NCBI GenBank assembly: GCA_027081505.1
Contig: JALWKK010000048.1
Coordinates: 1-33,087 of the forward strand
Direction: 5' to 3'
Length of the DNA stretch: 33,087 nucleotides
Origin: Flavobacteriaceae bacterium
GTDB lineage: Bacteria > Bacteroidota > Bacteroidia > Flavobacteriales > Flavobacteriaceae
Under the pieces are notes generated by a model. The model searched no databases. It had not been told where the DNA came from and saw nothing but the letters and a program-made list of their open reading frames with translations. Below, piece after piece: positions 8,631 to 17,187 of this stretch; position 1 is the first letter of the stretch, and each line of letters begins with the position of its first letter. The position numbers and the translations under genes are program-made.

Positions 8631-10301
8631 ATGAACTTTAAAAAAACCTTAGTATTACAACTTGTTATTGTAGTCATTGCAACTTCTTTTATGGTGAGTT
8701 GTAAAAAATCCAGAGACTACAAAAGTAGCTCCAGAGCCACCGGGTGGAAATTTAATTCTAAAGAAGGAGGCTTTAAATACAACACCAATTATAAAGAACA
8801 AGAAACCGGTCCGGGACTTGTATTTATAGAAGGAGGAACCTTTACCATGGGTAAAGTGCAAGATGATCCCATGCACGATTGGAATAATTCTCCCAATCAG
8901 CAACATGTACAGTCTTTTTATATGGATGAAACCGAAGTGACTAATTTAATGTATCTTGAATACTTAGATTGGTTAAAAAAAGTATTCCCTCCGGAAGATG
9001 AGCAGTTTAAAAATATTTATAACGGAGCATTACCCGACACATTAGTTTGGAGAAACCGTTTAGGCTTTAATGAAGTGATGGTAAACAATTACCTTCGTCA
9101 TCCCGCCTATGCCAATTATCCGGTTGTTGGAGTAAGTTGGGTACAGGCTGTTGAGTTTAGCGACTGGCGTACAGACAGAGTAAACGAACTTATTCTTGAA
9201 GAAGAAAGTATTATTGCTCGTGGCGCAAGATATAAAACCAAACCCGGAGAGATTTTTAATACGCAAACATATTTGGCAGCACCTACCAAAACCTATGGTG
9301 GCAATGATTCAATAACCCGAGGTGGTAAAAAGTCTCAAATGTTAGCAAAAAAGAGCAAAGACAGCTCAGATTTATACGTACAACGAAGAGACGGTTTACT
9401 ATTACCCTCTTATAGACTGCCAACCGAAGTAGAATGGGAATATGCGGCATTAGGATTGGTTGGTCTTAGAAATTACAATGTTTATCGTGGGCGAAAAAAA
9501 TATCCTTGGGACGGACAATATACGCGTTCGGGAAAAAGACGTACCAGAGGTGATCAACTAGCCAACTTTAAGCAAGGTGATGGAGATTATGGTGGAATTG
9601 CAGGTTGGAGTGATGATGGTGCCGATATTACTGCCGAAATAAAATCGTACCCACCAAACGATTTCGGATTATACGATATGGCTGGAAATGTTGCCGAATG
9701 GGTTGCCGATGTTTATAGACCTATCGTTGATGACGAGTTTAATGATTTTAATTATTATAGAGGAAACGTTTATACCAAGTTTGCCATTGATGAATATGGA
9801 CAAATAAGTATCGTAACCCCAGATGATATCGTATATGATACATTGAGTAACGGAAAAATTGTAGCTCGCTATTTACCGGGAGAAATAAAAGAAGTTCCGG
9901 TAGATGAAGAAGAAACCTATTTAAGAACAAATTTTGACACAAGTGATAATCGCGATTATAGAGACGGCGATAAGCGTTCTTCAAGATATTACCAATCTTT
10001 TGCTGATGAAGAAGAAACAGACGACAATAAGCGTATGTACAATGCTCCTAAACATTTTGTTTCTACCGATAGCACAGGTCGTTTAGAAAGAAAGTATGAT
10101 GAGTCCACCAACAGAACTACGCTTATAGATAACAATGTACGTGTTTATAAAGGAGGTTCTTGGAGAGATAGAGATTACTGGTTAGATCCGGCTCAGCGAC
10201 GTTACTTCCCTCAAGATATGGCTACAGACTATATTGGATTTAGAAATGCAATGTCACGCGTAGGTTCAAAATCTAAAAAAGGAAAAAGACCAAGGCATTA
10301 A
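8631..10301 (+). CDS. gldJ: Gliding motility lipoprotein GldJ (FGE-sulfatase fold)
   Basis: Lipobox SFMVSCKKS, FIEGGTFTMG, RLPTEVEWEYAALG, YDMAGNVAEWVADVY, KGGSWRDRDYW...IGFRNAM; divergent from porU. Confidence 0.94.
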   Translation: MNFKKTLVLQLVIVVIATSFMVSCKKSRDYKSSSRATGWKFNSKEGGFKYNTNYKEQETGPGLVFIEGGTFTMGKVQDDPMHDWNNSPNQQHVQSFYMDETEVTNLMYLEYLDWLKKVFPPEDEQFKNIYNGALPDTLVWRNRLGFNEVMVNNYLRHPAYANYPVVGVSWVQAVEFSDWRTDRVNELILEEESIIARGARYKTKPGEIFNTQTYLAAPTKTYGGNDSITRGGKKSQMLAKKSKDSSDLYVQRRDGLLLPSYRLPTEVEWEYAALGLVGLRNYNVYRGRKKYPWDGQYTRSGKRRTRGDQLANFKQGDGDYGGIAGWSDDGADITAEIKSYPPNDFGLYDMAGNVAEWVADVYRPIVDDEFNDFNYYRGNVYTKFAIDEYGQISIVTPDDIVYDTLSNGKIVARYLPGEIKEVPVDEEETYLRTNFDTSDNRDYRDGDKRSSRYYQSFADEEETDDNKRMYNAPKHFVSTDSTGRLERKYDESTNRTTLIDNNVRVYKGGSWRDRDYWLDPAQRRYFPQDMATDYIGFRNAMSRVGSKSKKGKRPRH

Positions 10302-10323
10302 TTTCAGATGTTTCTTAAAAACT

Positions 10324-10355
10324 AAAAACCACTCCGATAGAGAGTGGTTTTTTTT
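10324..10355 (+). terminator. Rho-independent terminator after gldJ
   Basis: AAAAACCACTC-CGATAGA-GAGTGGTTTTT plus T-tract. Confidence 0.85.
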
Positions 10356-10359
10356 GTAC

Positions 10360-10647
10360 TTAAGTTTTGCAAAAAAAATACTGCAAAACACTTGCTATTG
10401 TAAAAAAAAATGAAAAAAATAATAATACAGTGCTAAGAAGCAACCACTTTTCTTTTTTATTCTTAATAAAGAATTGTAAACTCAAAAAAATAAAAATTAG
10501 TTGGGCTATTAAAAAAGGAATGGTAGCAAGCTCTTTTATAACAGCAATTAGCACAAAATCTATTTTAAAATAGTTAATAAGGTAAACCATAATAAAATAC
10601 CCAACGATTATTAAATTGAAAGTAGTGAGTTGTTTGGGCGAAAACAT
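10360..10647 (-). CDS. Hypothetical small membrane protein (about 3 TM)
   Basis: Hydrophobic 95-aa ORF immediately downstream of the M24 aminopeptidase on the same strand. Confidence 0.6.
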   Translation of the reverse strand: MFSPKQLTTFNLIIVGYFIMVYLINYFKIDFVLIAVIKELATIPFLIAQLIFIFLSLQFFIKNKKEKWLLLSTVLLFFSFFFTIASVLQYFFCKT

Positions 10648-10658
10648 AGCTGTTTTTT

Positions 10659-11951
10659 TTAGCTGTTCATCAAATCCTCAATCTCATTTGCCTCAATAGG
10701 AATGTTTCGCATTAAGTTAAAGGGTTCTCCGGTTTTTTGAATTACAACATCATCTTCAATTCGAACACCAAATCCTTCTTCGGGGATATAAATTCCGGGT
10801 TCTACCGTAAAAACCATTCCGGCTTTCATAGGCTCCCATAATAATCCGTAATCATGAGTGTCTAATCCTATATGGTGCGAAGTGCCGTGCATAAAATATT
10901 TTTTATAAGCAGGCCAATCCGGATTTTCATTTTGTACATCGGCTTTTGTGATAAGGCCTAGGTTTATTAATTCTGAAGTCATAAGCTTACCTACTTCTAT
11001 ATGATATTCTTTCCAAAGTGTTCCCGGTACCAATAGTTTTGTAGCTTCATTTTTCACTCTTAACACAGCGTTGTACACATCTTTTTGCCGTTTTGTATAT
11101 CTTCCGTTTACCGGTATGGTGCGAGTCATGTCGCTGCTATAATTAGCATATTCTGCGCCAACATCCAATAGGATTAAATCTCCGTCTTTACATTCTTGGT
11201 TATTTTGAATGTAGTGTAGCACATTAGCGTTTTTTCCACTGGCTACAATGGGTGTATAAGCAAAACCTTTTGAGCGGTTACACAAAAATTCGTGCATAAA
11301 TTCCGCTTCAATCTCATATTCCATTACACCGGGTTTTACAAAATTTAAAATCCGTCTGAAACCTTTTTCGGTAATATTACAAGCAGTTTGTATAAGGTCA
11401 ATTTCAATAGGATCTTTTACAGCGCGAAGACGTTGTAAAATAGGATTGCTTTTTGCTACGCTGTGAGCGGGATATTTTTCTTTTAGCCATTTGGTAAAAC
11501 GTGCTTCTCGTGTTTCGGTTTCTACATTGGCACGATAATGTTCATTCGTATTAATATAAACCGTTTCACTTTGTGCCATTAGCTCGGCAATAACTCGTTT
11601 CATATCTTGTAACCAGTAAACGGTTTTAATTCCGCTGGTTTTAAAGGCTTTTTCTTTGGTTAGTTTTTCTCCCTCCCAAACAGCAATGTGTTCATTGGTT
11701 TCTTTTAAAAAAAGAATCTCGCGATGTTTTTCATCAGGTGCATCGGGAAATAATACCAATACGCTTTCTTCTTGGTCTACACCGCTTAGATAAAAAATAT
11801 CTCTGTGTTGCTCAAATGGTAAAGTGCTGTCTGCCGAGATAGGATAAATATCGTTACTATTAAAAAAGGCAACACTTTTTGGCTTCATTTGAGCCATAAA
11901 GTTTTTTCTGTTTTTAATAAAGAGTGCTCGGTCAATAGGAAGATATTTCAT
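10659..11951 (-). CDS. pepP: Xaa-Pro aminopeptidase (M24B, PepP-like)
   Basis: Aminopeptidase P N-domain (RALFIKNRKNFMAQMKPKSVAFFNSND) and M24 metal ligands (LLDVGAEYANYSSDMTRT, HGTSHHIGLDTHD, FTVEPGIYIPEEGFGVRIEDDV); start set to internal ATG at 11951. Confidence 0.93.
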   Translation of the reverse strand: MKYLPIDRALFIKNRKNFMAQMKPKSVAFFNSNDIYPISADSTLPFEQHRDIFYLSGVDQEESVLVLFPDAPDEKHREILFLKETNEHIAVWEGEKLTKEKAFKTSGIKTVYWLQDMKRVIAELMAQSETVYINTNEHYRANVETETREARFTKWLKEKYPAHSVAKSNPILQRLRAVKDPIEIDLIQTACNITEKGFRRILNFVKPGVMEYEIEAEFMHEFLCNRSKGFAYTPIVASGKNANVLHYIQNNQECKDGDLILLDVGAEYANYSSDMTRTIPVNGRYTKRQKDVYNAVLRVKNEATKLLVPGTLWKEYHIEVGKLMTSELINLGLITKADVQNENPDWPAYKKYFMHGTSHHIGLDTHDYGLLWEPMKAGMVFTVEPGIYIPEEGFGVRIEDDVVIQKTGEPFNLMRNIPIEANEIEDLMNS

Positions 11952-12021
11952 GGTAATGGATGATTTTGTTTCAGTATCAAAATTACCATAAAAATTCAAA
12001 CAAAAGGAGGTTAAGAATAAA

Positions 12022-12216
12022 TTATTTGTCTAATTTTTTAAACTTTTCGGAGGCTAGTAAGAGTAACATTAATACAATTACACACAAGCCGGCAACAATG
12101 GTGCTTAATGCAATAAGACTATCTCCTTGAAATAGGTGAGAAAAATCTAAGTGCGTAGCATTAAAACCAATAAGAAGTACAGCAATGACGATGAAGATGT
12201 AGCTAATGATTTTCAT
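12022..12216 (-). CDS. Hypothetical small membrane protein (2 TM)
   Basis: 64-aa hydrophobic ORF beginning MKIISYIFIV, directly after the marC-like gene. Confidence 0.55.
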   Translation of the reverse strand: MKIISYIFIVIAVLLIGFNATHLDFSHLFQGDSLIALSTIVAGLCVIVLMLLLLASEKFKKLDK

Positions 12217-12226
12217 ATAAATTTGT

Positions 12227-12814
12227 TTAATTAAAAAGTTCTTGAATATTTGAGGTAAAAAGTTTGATAGCAATCGATAGAAGTACTACACCAAATATTT
12301 TTCTAATGATGATAATTCCGTTTTTACCAATAGCTTTTTGAATGTTTTTGGAAGTTTTTAAAACAATATACACAAAAACAATGTTAATTAGTACTGCCAA
12401 AATTATATTTTCGGTATGGTATTCGGCTCTAAGCGATAGTAACGTAGTTAAACTTCCCGGACCGGCTAAAAGCGGAAAAGCCAACGGAAAAACCGAAGCC
12501 AACTTAGCACTGTTTTCTCCGTCTTCTTCTTTAAAAAGTGTGATTCCGAGAATCATTTCTAATGCCAAGAAAAATAAAATTAAAGCACCGGCTACGGCAA
12601 ATTCGTGAACGTTTATGCCAATTAAATTAAGTATTCGCTCTCCCAGAAATAAAAATACAATCATTAGTACAGTTGCAATAATTGAAGCTTTTTCAGATTG
12701 AATATGTCCTACCTTTTCTCGTAACGAAACAATAATGGGAATGCTGCCTATGATATCAATCACGGCAAAAAGAATCATAGTAGCGGTAAGTATTTCTTTG
12801 AAATTAAAATTCAT
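12227..12814 (-). CDS. MarC family integral membrane protein
   Basis: Six-TM pattern with DIIGSIPIIVSLRE and FPLAFPLLAGPGSLTTLLSL motifs. Confidence 0.9.
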   Translation of the reverse strand: MNFNFKEILTATMILFAVIDIIGSIPIIVSLREKVGHIQSEKASIIATVLMIVFLFLGERILNLIGINVHEFAVAGALILFFLALEMILGITLFKEEDGENSAKLASVFPLAFPLLAGPGSLTTLLSLRAEYHTENIILAVLINIVFVYIVLKTSKNIQKAIGKNGIIIIRKIFGVVLLSIAIKLFTSNIQELFN

Positions 12815-12862
12815 AACGAGTTATAAAGCGCAAAATTAACTATTAAAAACACAATAAAATAG

Positions 12863-12870
12863 TATTTTTG
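12863..12870 (+). promoter_or_regulatory. Putative -7 box TATTTTTG 4 nt before the DUF3109 gene start
   Basis: TAnnTTTG consensus match. Confidence 0.5.
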
Positions 12871-12874
12871 CCAA

Positions 12875-13438
12875 ATGTTTCAGTTAGGAAAAACCATTGT
12901 GTCGGAAGACATTATCGAAAAAGAATTTGTTTGCAATTTACACGCTTGCAAAGGAATATGTTGTGTAGAAGGGGAAGCAGGTGCGCCACTAACCAAAGAA
13001 GAAGTTAAAATTCTTAAAGACATATATACTAAAGTAAAACCTTTTTTACGACCGGAAGGAATTAAGGCAATTACCGCACAAGGCACGTCTGTAACATCTG
13101 TTTTAGACGAGCCGGAAACCCCTTTGGTAAACGGTAAAGAATGTGCCTACGTAACTTTTACCGATAACGGAATAGCCGGCTGCGGGATTGAAAATGCCTA
13201 TAATGCAGGTAAAATAGATTTTCAAAAACCAATTTCTTGTCATTTGTATCCGGTACGAGTACAAGATTATAGCGAGTTTGCAGCTGTTAATTATCACAAA
13301 TGGCAGATTTGCGACGATGCGTGTACTTTAGGAAATGAATTGCAGATGCCGGTTTATAAATTTGTAAAGGATGCGCTCATTCGTAAGTTTGGGAAAAATT
13401 GGTATTTAGAATTAGAGAAAGTTGTTGGTAATATGTAA
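12875..13438 (+). CDS. DUF3109 family protein (Cys-rich, YkgJ-like)
   Basis: EFVCNLHACKGICCVEGEAGAPLTKEE, KPISCHLYPVRV and WQICDDAC cysteine pattern. Confidence 0.9.
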   Translation: MFQLGKTIVSEDIIEKEFVCNLHACKGICCVEGEAGAPLTKEEVKILKDIYTKVKPFLRPEGIKAITAQGTSVTSVLDEPETPLVNGKECAYVTFTDNGIAGCGIENAYNAGKIDFQKPISCHLYPVRVQDYSEFAAVNYHKWQICDDACTLGNELQMPVYKFVKDALIRKFGKNWYLELEKVVGNM

Positions 13439-13442
13439 AAAA

Positions 13443-13470
13443 AAAACGCCTCAACTTCGAGACGTTTTCT
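13443..13470. terminator. Terminator-like hairpin between convergent genes
   Basis: AAAACGCCTC...GAGACGTTTT imperfect stem flanked by A- and T-rich runs. Confidence 0.55.
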
Positions 13471-13493
13471 TGTAAAATAGAAAAAATTTCTTA

Positions 13494-13874
13494 CTAATTT
13501 CCTCCTATTTTTTCTTTTAACTTGTTTGAAGCTTTATCCACTTCTTCGCCAACTTTTTCTTTGGCATCATTCACCATTTCCTCACCTGCTTTTTTAGCGT
13601 CGTTCACCATCTCTTCACCTGCTTTTTTAGCGTCGTCTACCATCTCTTCACCGGCTTTTTTAGCATCGTCCACTATTTCTTCGCCTGCTTTTTTGGTATC
13701 ATTCACCATTTCTTTACCTACTTCAGTAGTTTTGTCGGTTGTTTCTTTTACAGTTTTTTCCACTGTGTTGGTGGCATCTCCGGCAGCATCTTTAGCTTTG
13801 TCGACAGTTTCTCTACAAGAGTAAATAGAAGCAATCATACAAAGTGATGCAAAGGATAAAAATAATTTTTTCAT
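13494..13874 (-). CDS. Small lipoprotein with tandem 11-aa amphipathic repeats (DDAKKAGEEMV)
   Basis: Lipobox-like signal (MIASIYSCRE), followed by DDAKKAGEEMV-type repeats. Confidence 0.8.
   Translation of the reverse strand: MKKLFLSFASLCMIASIYSCRETVDKAKDAAGDATNTVEKTVKETTDKTTEVGKEMVNDTKKAGEEIVDDAKKAGEEMVDDAKKAGEEMVNDAKKAGEEMVNDAKEKVGEEVDKASNKLKEKIGGN
13573..13704 (-). repeat. Tandem 33-bp repeat, about 4 units, encoding the 11-aa repeats
   Basis: Units begin at 13573, 13606, 13639 and 13672 (ACCATYTCTTCACCTGCTTTTTTAGCGTCGTYC). Confidence 0.85.
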
Positions 13875-13993
13875 AGTATAAATAGATTAGTGATTAATAG
13901 ACTTCAAAAATACTTAATTTTTTAACAAATCGGATTTTCAATAAGGCTAAATGTTAATTTTTTTTAACAAATGGAATTTTGGTGTCAATTATA

Positions 13994-14006
13994 TGGAATA
14001 GTTCCA
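13994..14006. promoter_or_regulatory. Putative operator palindrome TGGAA-TAG-TTCCA upstream of the XRE/S24 regulator
   Basis: Perfect inverted repeat 11 bp upstream of the TATATTTG box; extra half-site TGGAA at 13972-13976. Confidence 0.5.
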
Positions 14007-14016
14007 AAAAAAATGG

Positions 14017-14024
14017 TATATTTG
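14017..14024 (+). promoter_or_regulatory. Putative -7 box TATATTTG, 3 nt before ATG 14028
   Basis: Exact TAnnTTTG match. Confidence 0.55.
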
Positions 14025-14027
14025 AAT

Positions 14028-14795
14028 ATGAATTCGTCAAACTTACTTGCCGCACAACGATTTAAAGAAATTAGAGAAGAAAATCGCTATACGCAACAGT
14101 CCTTTGCACAACTTCTGGATATTGGTGTTTCTACCGTTGATATAGAACGAGGAAAAACCAAAATTTCCGGTAATGTGGTGGTACAATTGCTAAAACTTTT
14201 TAATATTAATCCGTTGTGGTTGTTTGGTGAAAGTGATGAAAAATATACATTAAAAAGAAAAACAGATGTAAGTCCTAAAGTTATTTCCATCACTTCAGCC
14301 AATGAAGATACCATACTATTGGTAGATCAAAAAGCCGCTGCCGGTTACCCGCAAAATATTCATGATACCTCATTTTATCAAAATTTAAATTCTTTTACCT
14401 TACCGTTACCGCAATATCGCAATGCAACGTATAGGGCTTTTCAAGTAGAAGGTGATAGTATGATGCCCAACATACGACCGGGCGATTGGGTGCTGGGAAG
14501 AGCCGTTTCAAATCTAGACGATGCTTCCCATAATAAAATTCATATTGTGGTTTTACAAGATTCGGTACTGGTAAAAAAAATTATAAAAACCGAAACACCC
14601 AACAAAGTAAATCTTGTTTCTATTAATTCGGCTTATCCGGTACTTGAAGTAGATACTCATACCATTCAAGAATTATGGCAAGTAAACAGCCGAATTACGT
14701 TTGGAGTAGAAGAACCGCATGAAAGTATTTTGCTAAAACAATTACAACAGTCTATGGAGGAGTTAAAGGGGCAGATTAATTTAATAAAAGGTTAA
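14028..14795 (+). CDS. XRE-type HTH regulator with C-terminal S24 LexA/CI-like peptidase domain
   Basis: HTH RFKEIREENRYTQQSFAQLLDIGVSTVDIERGKTKIS; S24 motif FQVEGDSMMPNIRPGDWVLGRAV with downstream VLVKKI; start assigned to MNSSNLLAAQRF. Confidence 0.9.
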   Translation: MNSSNLLAAQRFKEIREENRYTQQSFAQLLDIGVSTVDIERGKTKISGNVVVQLLKLFNINPLWLFGESDEKYTLKRKTDVSPKVISITSANEDTILLVDQKAAAGYPQNIHDTSFYQNLNSFTLPLPQYRNATYRAFQVEGDSMMPNIRPGDWVLGRAVSNLDDASHNKIHIVVLQDSVLVKKIIKTETPNKVNLVSINSAYPVLEVDTHTIQELWQVNSRITFGVEEPHESILLKQLQQSMEELKGQINLIKG

Positions 14796-14797
14796 AA

Positions 14798-14829
14798 AAA
14801 ATGGACAGTTAAATTTAACCATCCATTTT
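14798..14829. terminator. Bidirectional terminator-like palindrome between convergent genes
   Basis: AAAATGGA-CA-GTTAAATTTAAC-CA-TCCATTTT. Confidence 0.65.
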
Positions 14830-14855
14830 AAATTTATAGTTTTAAGAGAAAGTAA

Positions 14856-15320
14856 CTATTCTACTAATTTACATTCTTTTAAAATAACGGTAAACATCAT
14901 TCCTAAAACTTTCCCATTAACTTTAACGGTTTGTCCTTTTTTCAGGCTTTCAATGGTTGCCGATTTATCAAAAAAGCACTGTACTTCTCCAAATCGGTCA
15001 TCTGTTTTTAATGTAAGATAGGGTTTGCCGTCAATATCTTTGTTGATGTCATTAACAACACCTTCTACGGTTAAAAACTTTCCTTTGTACTCACTGTCCG
15101 CTTTGTCTATGTCTTCTTTGTAATTTTTGAACAGTTCTGCAGCAGAAATAGAAATAGCTTCTTCTTTTTCTGATTTTTTTGGACTTTCTACAGTTTTAGA
15201 CTCTTCTGTTGTGCTAGTAGCGTTTTTATTTTCGTCAGCGTCGTCACCACTTCCAATAGCGATAAAAACGAAAAATGCTACTAAAAAAAACGATAATAAA
15301 TGTTGTGTTCTTTTGTTCAT
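14856..15320 (-). CDS. OB-fold protein with N-terminal membrane segment (tRNA_anti-like family)
   Basis: EYKGKFLTVEGVVNDINKDIDGKPYLTLKTDDRFGEVQCFFDKSATIESLKKGQTVKVNGKVLG is OB-fold-like. Confidence 0.75.
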   Translation of the reverse strand: MNKRTQHLLSFFLVAFFVFIAIGSGDDADENKNATSTTEESKTVESPKKSEKEEAISISAAELFKNYKEDIDKADSEYKGKFLTVEGVVNDINKDIDGKPYLTLKTDDRFGEVQCFFDKSATIESLKKGQTVKVNGKVLGMMFTVILKECKLVE

Positions 15321-15760
15321 GTTGCTTGTAGTTTTAAATTAATAGATTTGTTAAAAATATATAATGGTAGGAATATACCTATAATATAAAATACAATGTC
15401 GATAATGTCAAACGTTCCGGGTACTATATTAAACAATTGACCAAACTCAAAACCTAACGCTAAAACAGGTACAATAAATATCCAAAACACACTATGTTTT
15501 GATATAGTATTATTCCAAACATACAGAATTAAACTAATGTATGAAAAAATCCAAAGACCATCGGGTAAAGAAAATAAAAACCAATCGGGTAAATCTTTAA
15601 AAATAGGATTTATCTGCTCTCTTAGTTTGTGCAAAAAGTTTAAAACACCTAAACCGTTTAACCATTCAAACATTTTTAATGTTTCAACTCTAAACAGTAG
15701 GTAAATTAAGCCGCCAATGAGCAAAGTAGTTACATGACCAATGACTAACTGTTTTTTCAT
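15317..15760 (-). CDS. Hypothetical multi-TM membrane protein (VanZ-like topology)
   Basis: 147-aa hydrophobic ORF; overlaps the start of the OB-fold gene by 4 bp. Confidence 0.65.
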   Translation of the reverse strand: MKKQLVIGHVTTLLIGGLIYLLFRVETLKMFEWLNGLGVLNFLHKLREQINPIFKDLPDWFLFSLPDGLWIFSYISLILYVWNNTISKHSVFWIFIVPVLALGFEFGQLFNIVPGTFDIIDIVFYIIGIFLPLYIFNKSINLKLQAT

Positions 15761-15764
15761 TTTG

Positions 15765-15772
15765 CAAATATA
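15765..15772 (-). promoter_or_regulatory. Putative -7 box TATATTTG 4 nt before start 15760
   Basis: Exact TAnnTTTG match on the minus strand. Confidence 0.5.
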
Positions 15773-15789
15773 TACATATTTTTTTAAAA

Positions 15790-17037
15790 TTATAACAATT
15801 TAAGGTTTTCAATAAAATCAACTATTTTTCGGGTGGCACCAGTATTATTTTTAATATAATCTTTGGCAATTTTACCTGCTTTATTTCTAAAATTATCATC
15901 ATTTACCAAACGGTACAAAATAGCCGAGCAACCCAAAGGAGTTTTTACCGAAAACAAACTGCCATTTTCCAGCAAATTCTTAGCCTCCGGGAAATTTTCA
16001 TAATTTTTACCAATAACAATCGGAACACCAAAAGTTGCAGGTTCTAAAATATTATGCAATCCTGTATTACCCATAGCGCCTCCTACATAAGCAATATCTG
16101 CATAGCTGTATATTTTGGTTAACAATCCTACGGTATCAATGATAAACACATCAAAATCCGATAAATTTTTATCCTCTTTTTCTGAAAATAACACCGTTTT
16201 CTTTGTAATTTTACTACGTAAATCTGCTATTTTAGAAGCCGAAATTTGATGCGGAGCAATAATAATTTTTACACCCTTACTCGTATTGATATAATCTATT
16301 AAAACAGCCTCATCTTCTTGCCAAGTGCTTCCGCAAACCAGGCATAGTGCGTCTTTTTTAAAATCTTCAATAAAAGGTAATTTATTGTTTTTTTGTGTCT
16401 GTAACAAAACCCTGTCAAAACGAGTGTCGCCACTTATACTTACGCGGGTTAAATTAATTTTACCCGAAAGCGATTTAGAATGTTCATCTTGCACAAAAAT
16501 ATGCGTAAACTTCTGCAAAGCGTTTTTTAAAAACCTTCCGTACGGTTTAAAAAAGATTTGGTCGTCTCTAAATAAAGCCGAAATTAAAAAGGAAGGTATT
16601 TTGTTTTGATGAAGCGTATTTATATGATTTACCCAAATTTCGTATTTCACAAAAACAGCTATTGTAGGATGCACGAGTTGTAAAAACCGGTCGGTATTTT
16701 TTTTGGTATCCCAAGGAAGATACACTACCACATCGGCTATAGAATTATTTTTTTTTACCTCATAACCCGAAGGCGAAAAAAAAGTAACAACCAATTTGTG
16801 TGTAGGAGCTATTTTTTTTAATTCTTCCATCACCGGCACACCTTGTTCGTATTCACCCAACGAAGCACAATGAAACCAAATGGTTTTATCCGATGCCGAA
16901 AGTTTTTCGGAAAGTAAAGAAAAAGTCTCTTTTCTGCCCGAAACAAAAAGTTGCATCTTTGAGCTGAAAAATTGAGAAATCCACACCGGAACCCAAGCAA
17001 TACGTATTAATACCGAGTAGATAAAATTCATAAACAC
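15790..17037 (-). CDS. waaA: 3-deoxy-D-manno-octulosonic acid transferase (KdtA/WaaA)
   Basis: WFHCASLGEYEQGVPVMEELKK, VVTFFSPSGYEV, YVGGAMGNTGLHNILEPATFGVPIVIG. Confidence 0.95.
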   Translation of the reverse strand: MFMNFIYSVLIRIAWVPVWISQFFSSKMQLFVSGRKETFSLLSEKLSASDKTIWFHCASLGEYEQGVPVMEELKKIAPTHKLVVTFFSPSGYEVKKNNSIADVVVYLPWDTKKNTDRFLQLVHPTIAVFVKYEIWVNHINTLHQNKIPSFLISALFRDDQIFFKPYGRFLKNALQKFTHIFVQDEHSKSLSGKINLTRVSISGDTRFDRVLLQTQKNNKLPFIEDFKKDALCLVCGSTWQEDEAVLIDYINTSKGVKIIIAPHQISASKIADLRSKITKKTVLFSEKEDKNLSDFDVFIIDTVGLLTKIYSYADIAYVGGAMGNTGLHNILEPATFGVPIVIGKNYENFPEAKNLLENGSLFSVKTPLGCSAILYRLVNDDNFRNKAGKIAKDYIKNNTGATRKIVDFIENLKLL

Positions 17038-17100
17038 TCTTTCTATATCGCTAAAATACGTTTCTTTTTAAAATAGATTGGTAGCCCGATGCAATTTTTG

Positions 17101-17108
17101 TAATTTTG
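17101..17108 (+). promoter_or_regulatory. Putative -7 box TAATTTTG upstream of the DegT-family gene
   Basis: TAnnTTTG match; about 80 nt 5' of the ATG. Confidence 0.4.
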
Positions 17109-17187
17109 AAAGCAGAATTTTTGCTCTTAAAATCAAACTATTAATCTGTTTTACAAAATTAAATCACTCGCTCTTTTGAGCTTTATT

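Noticed and set aside
12342-12608. Plus-strand ORF opposite the MarC family gene
   Set aside because: Antisense shadow of a conserved membrane-protein gene; no independent evidence.
13573-13704. CRISPR-like array from regular 33-bp periodicity
   Set aside because: Units are contiguous with no unique spacers and encode in-frame 11-aa protein repeats.
13522-13824. 100-aa antisense ORF with SPAFLASFTISSPAFLAS repeats
   Set aside because: This is the mirror image of the 33-bp tandem repeat in the minus-strand lipoprotein gene; openness is explained by the repeat.
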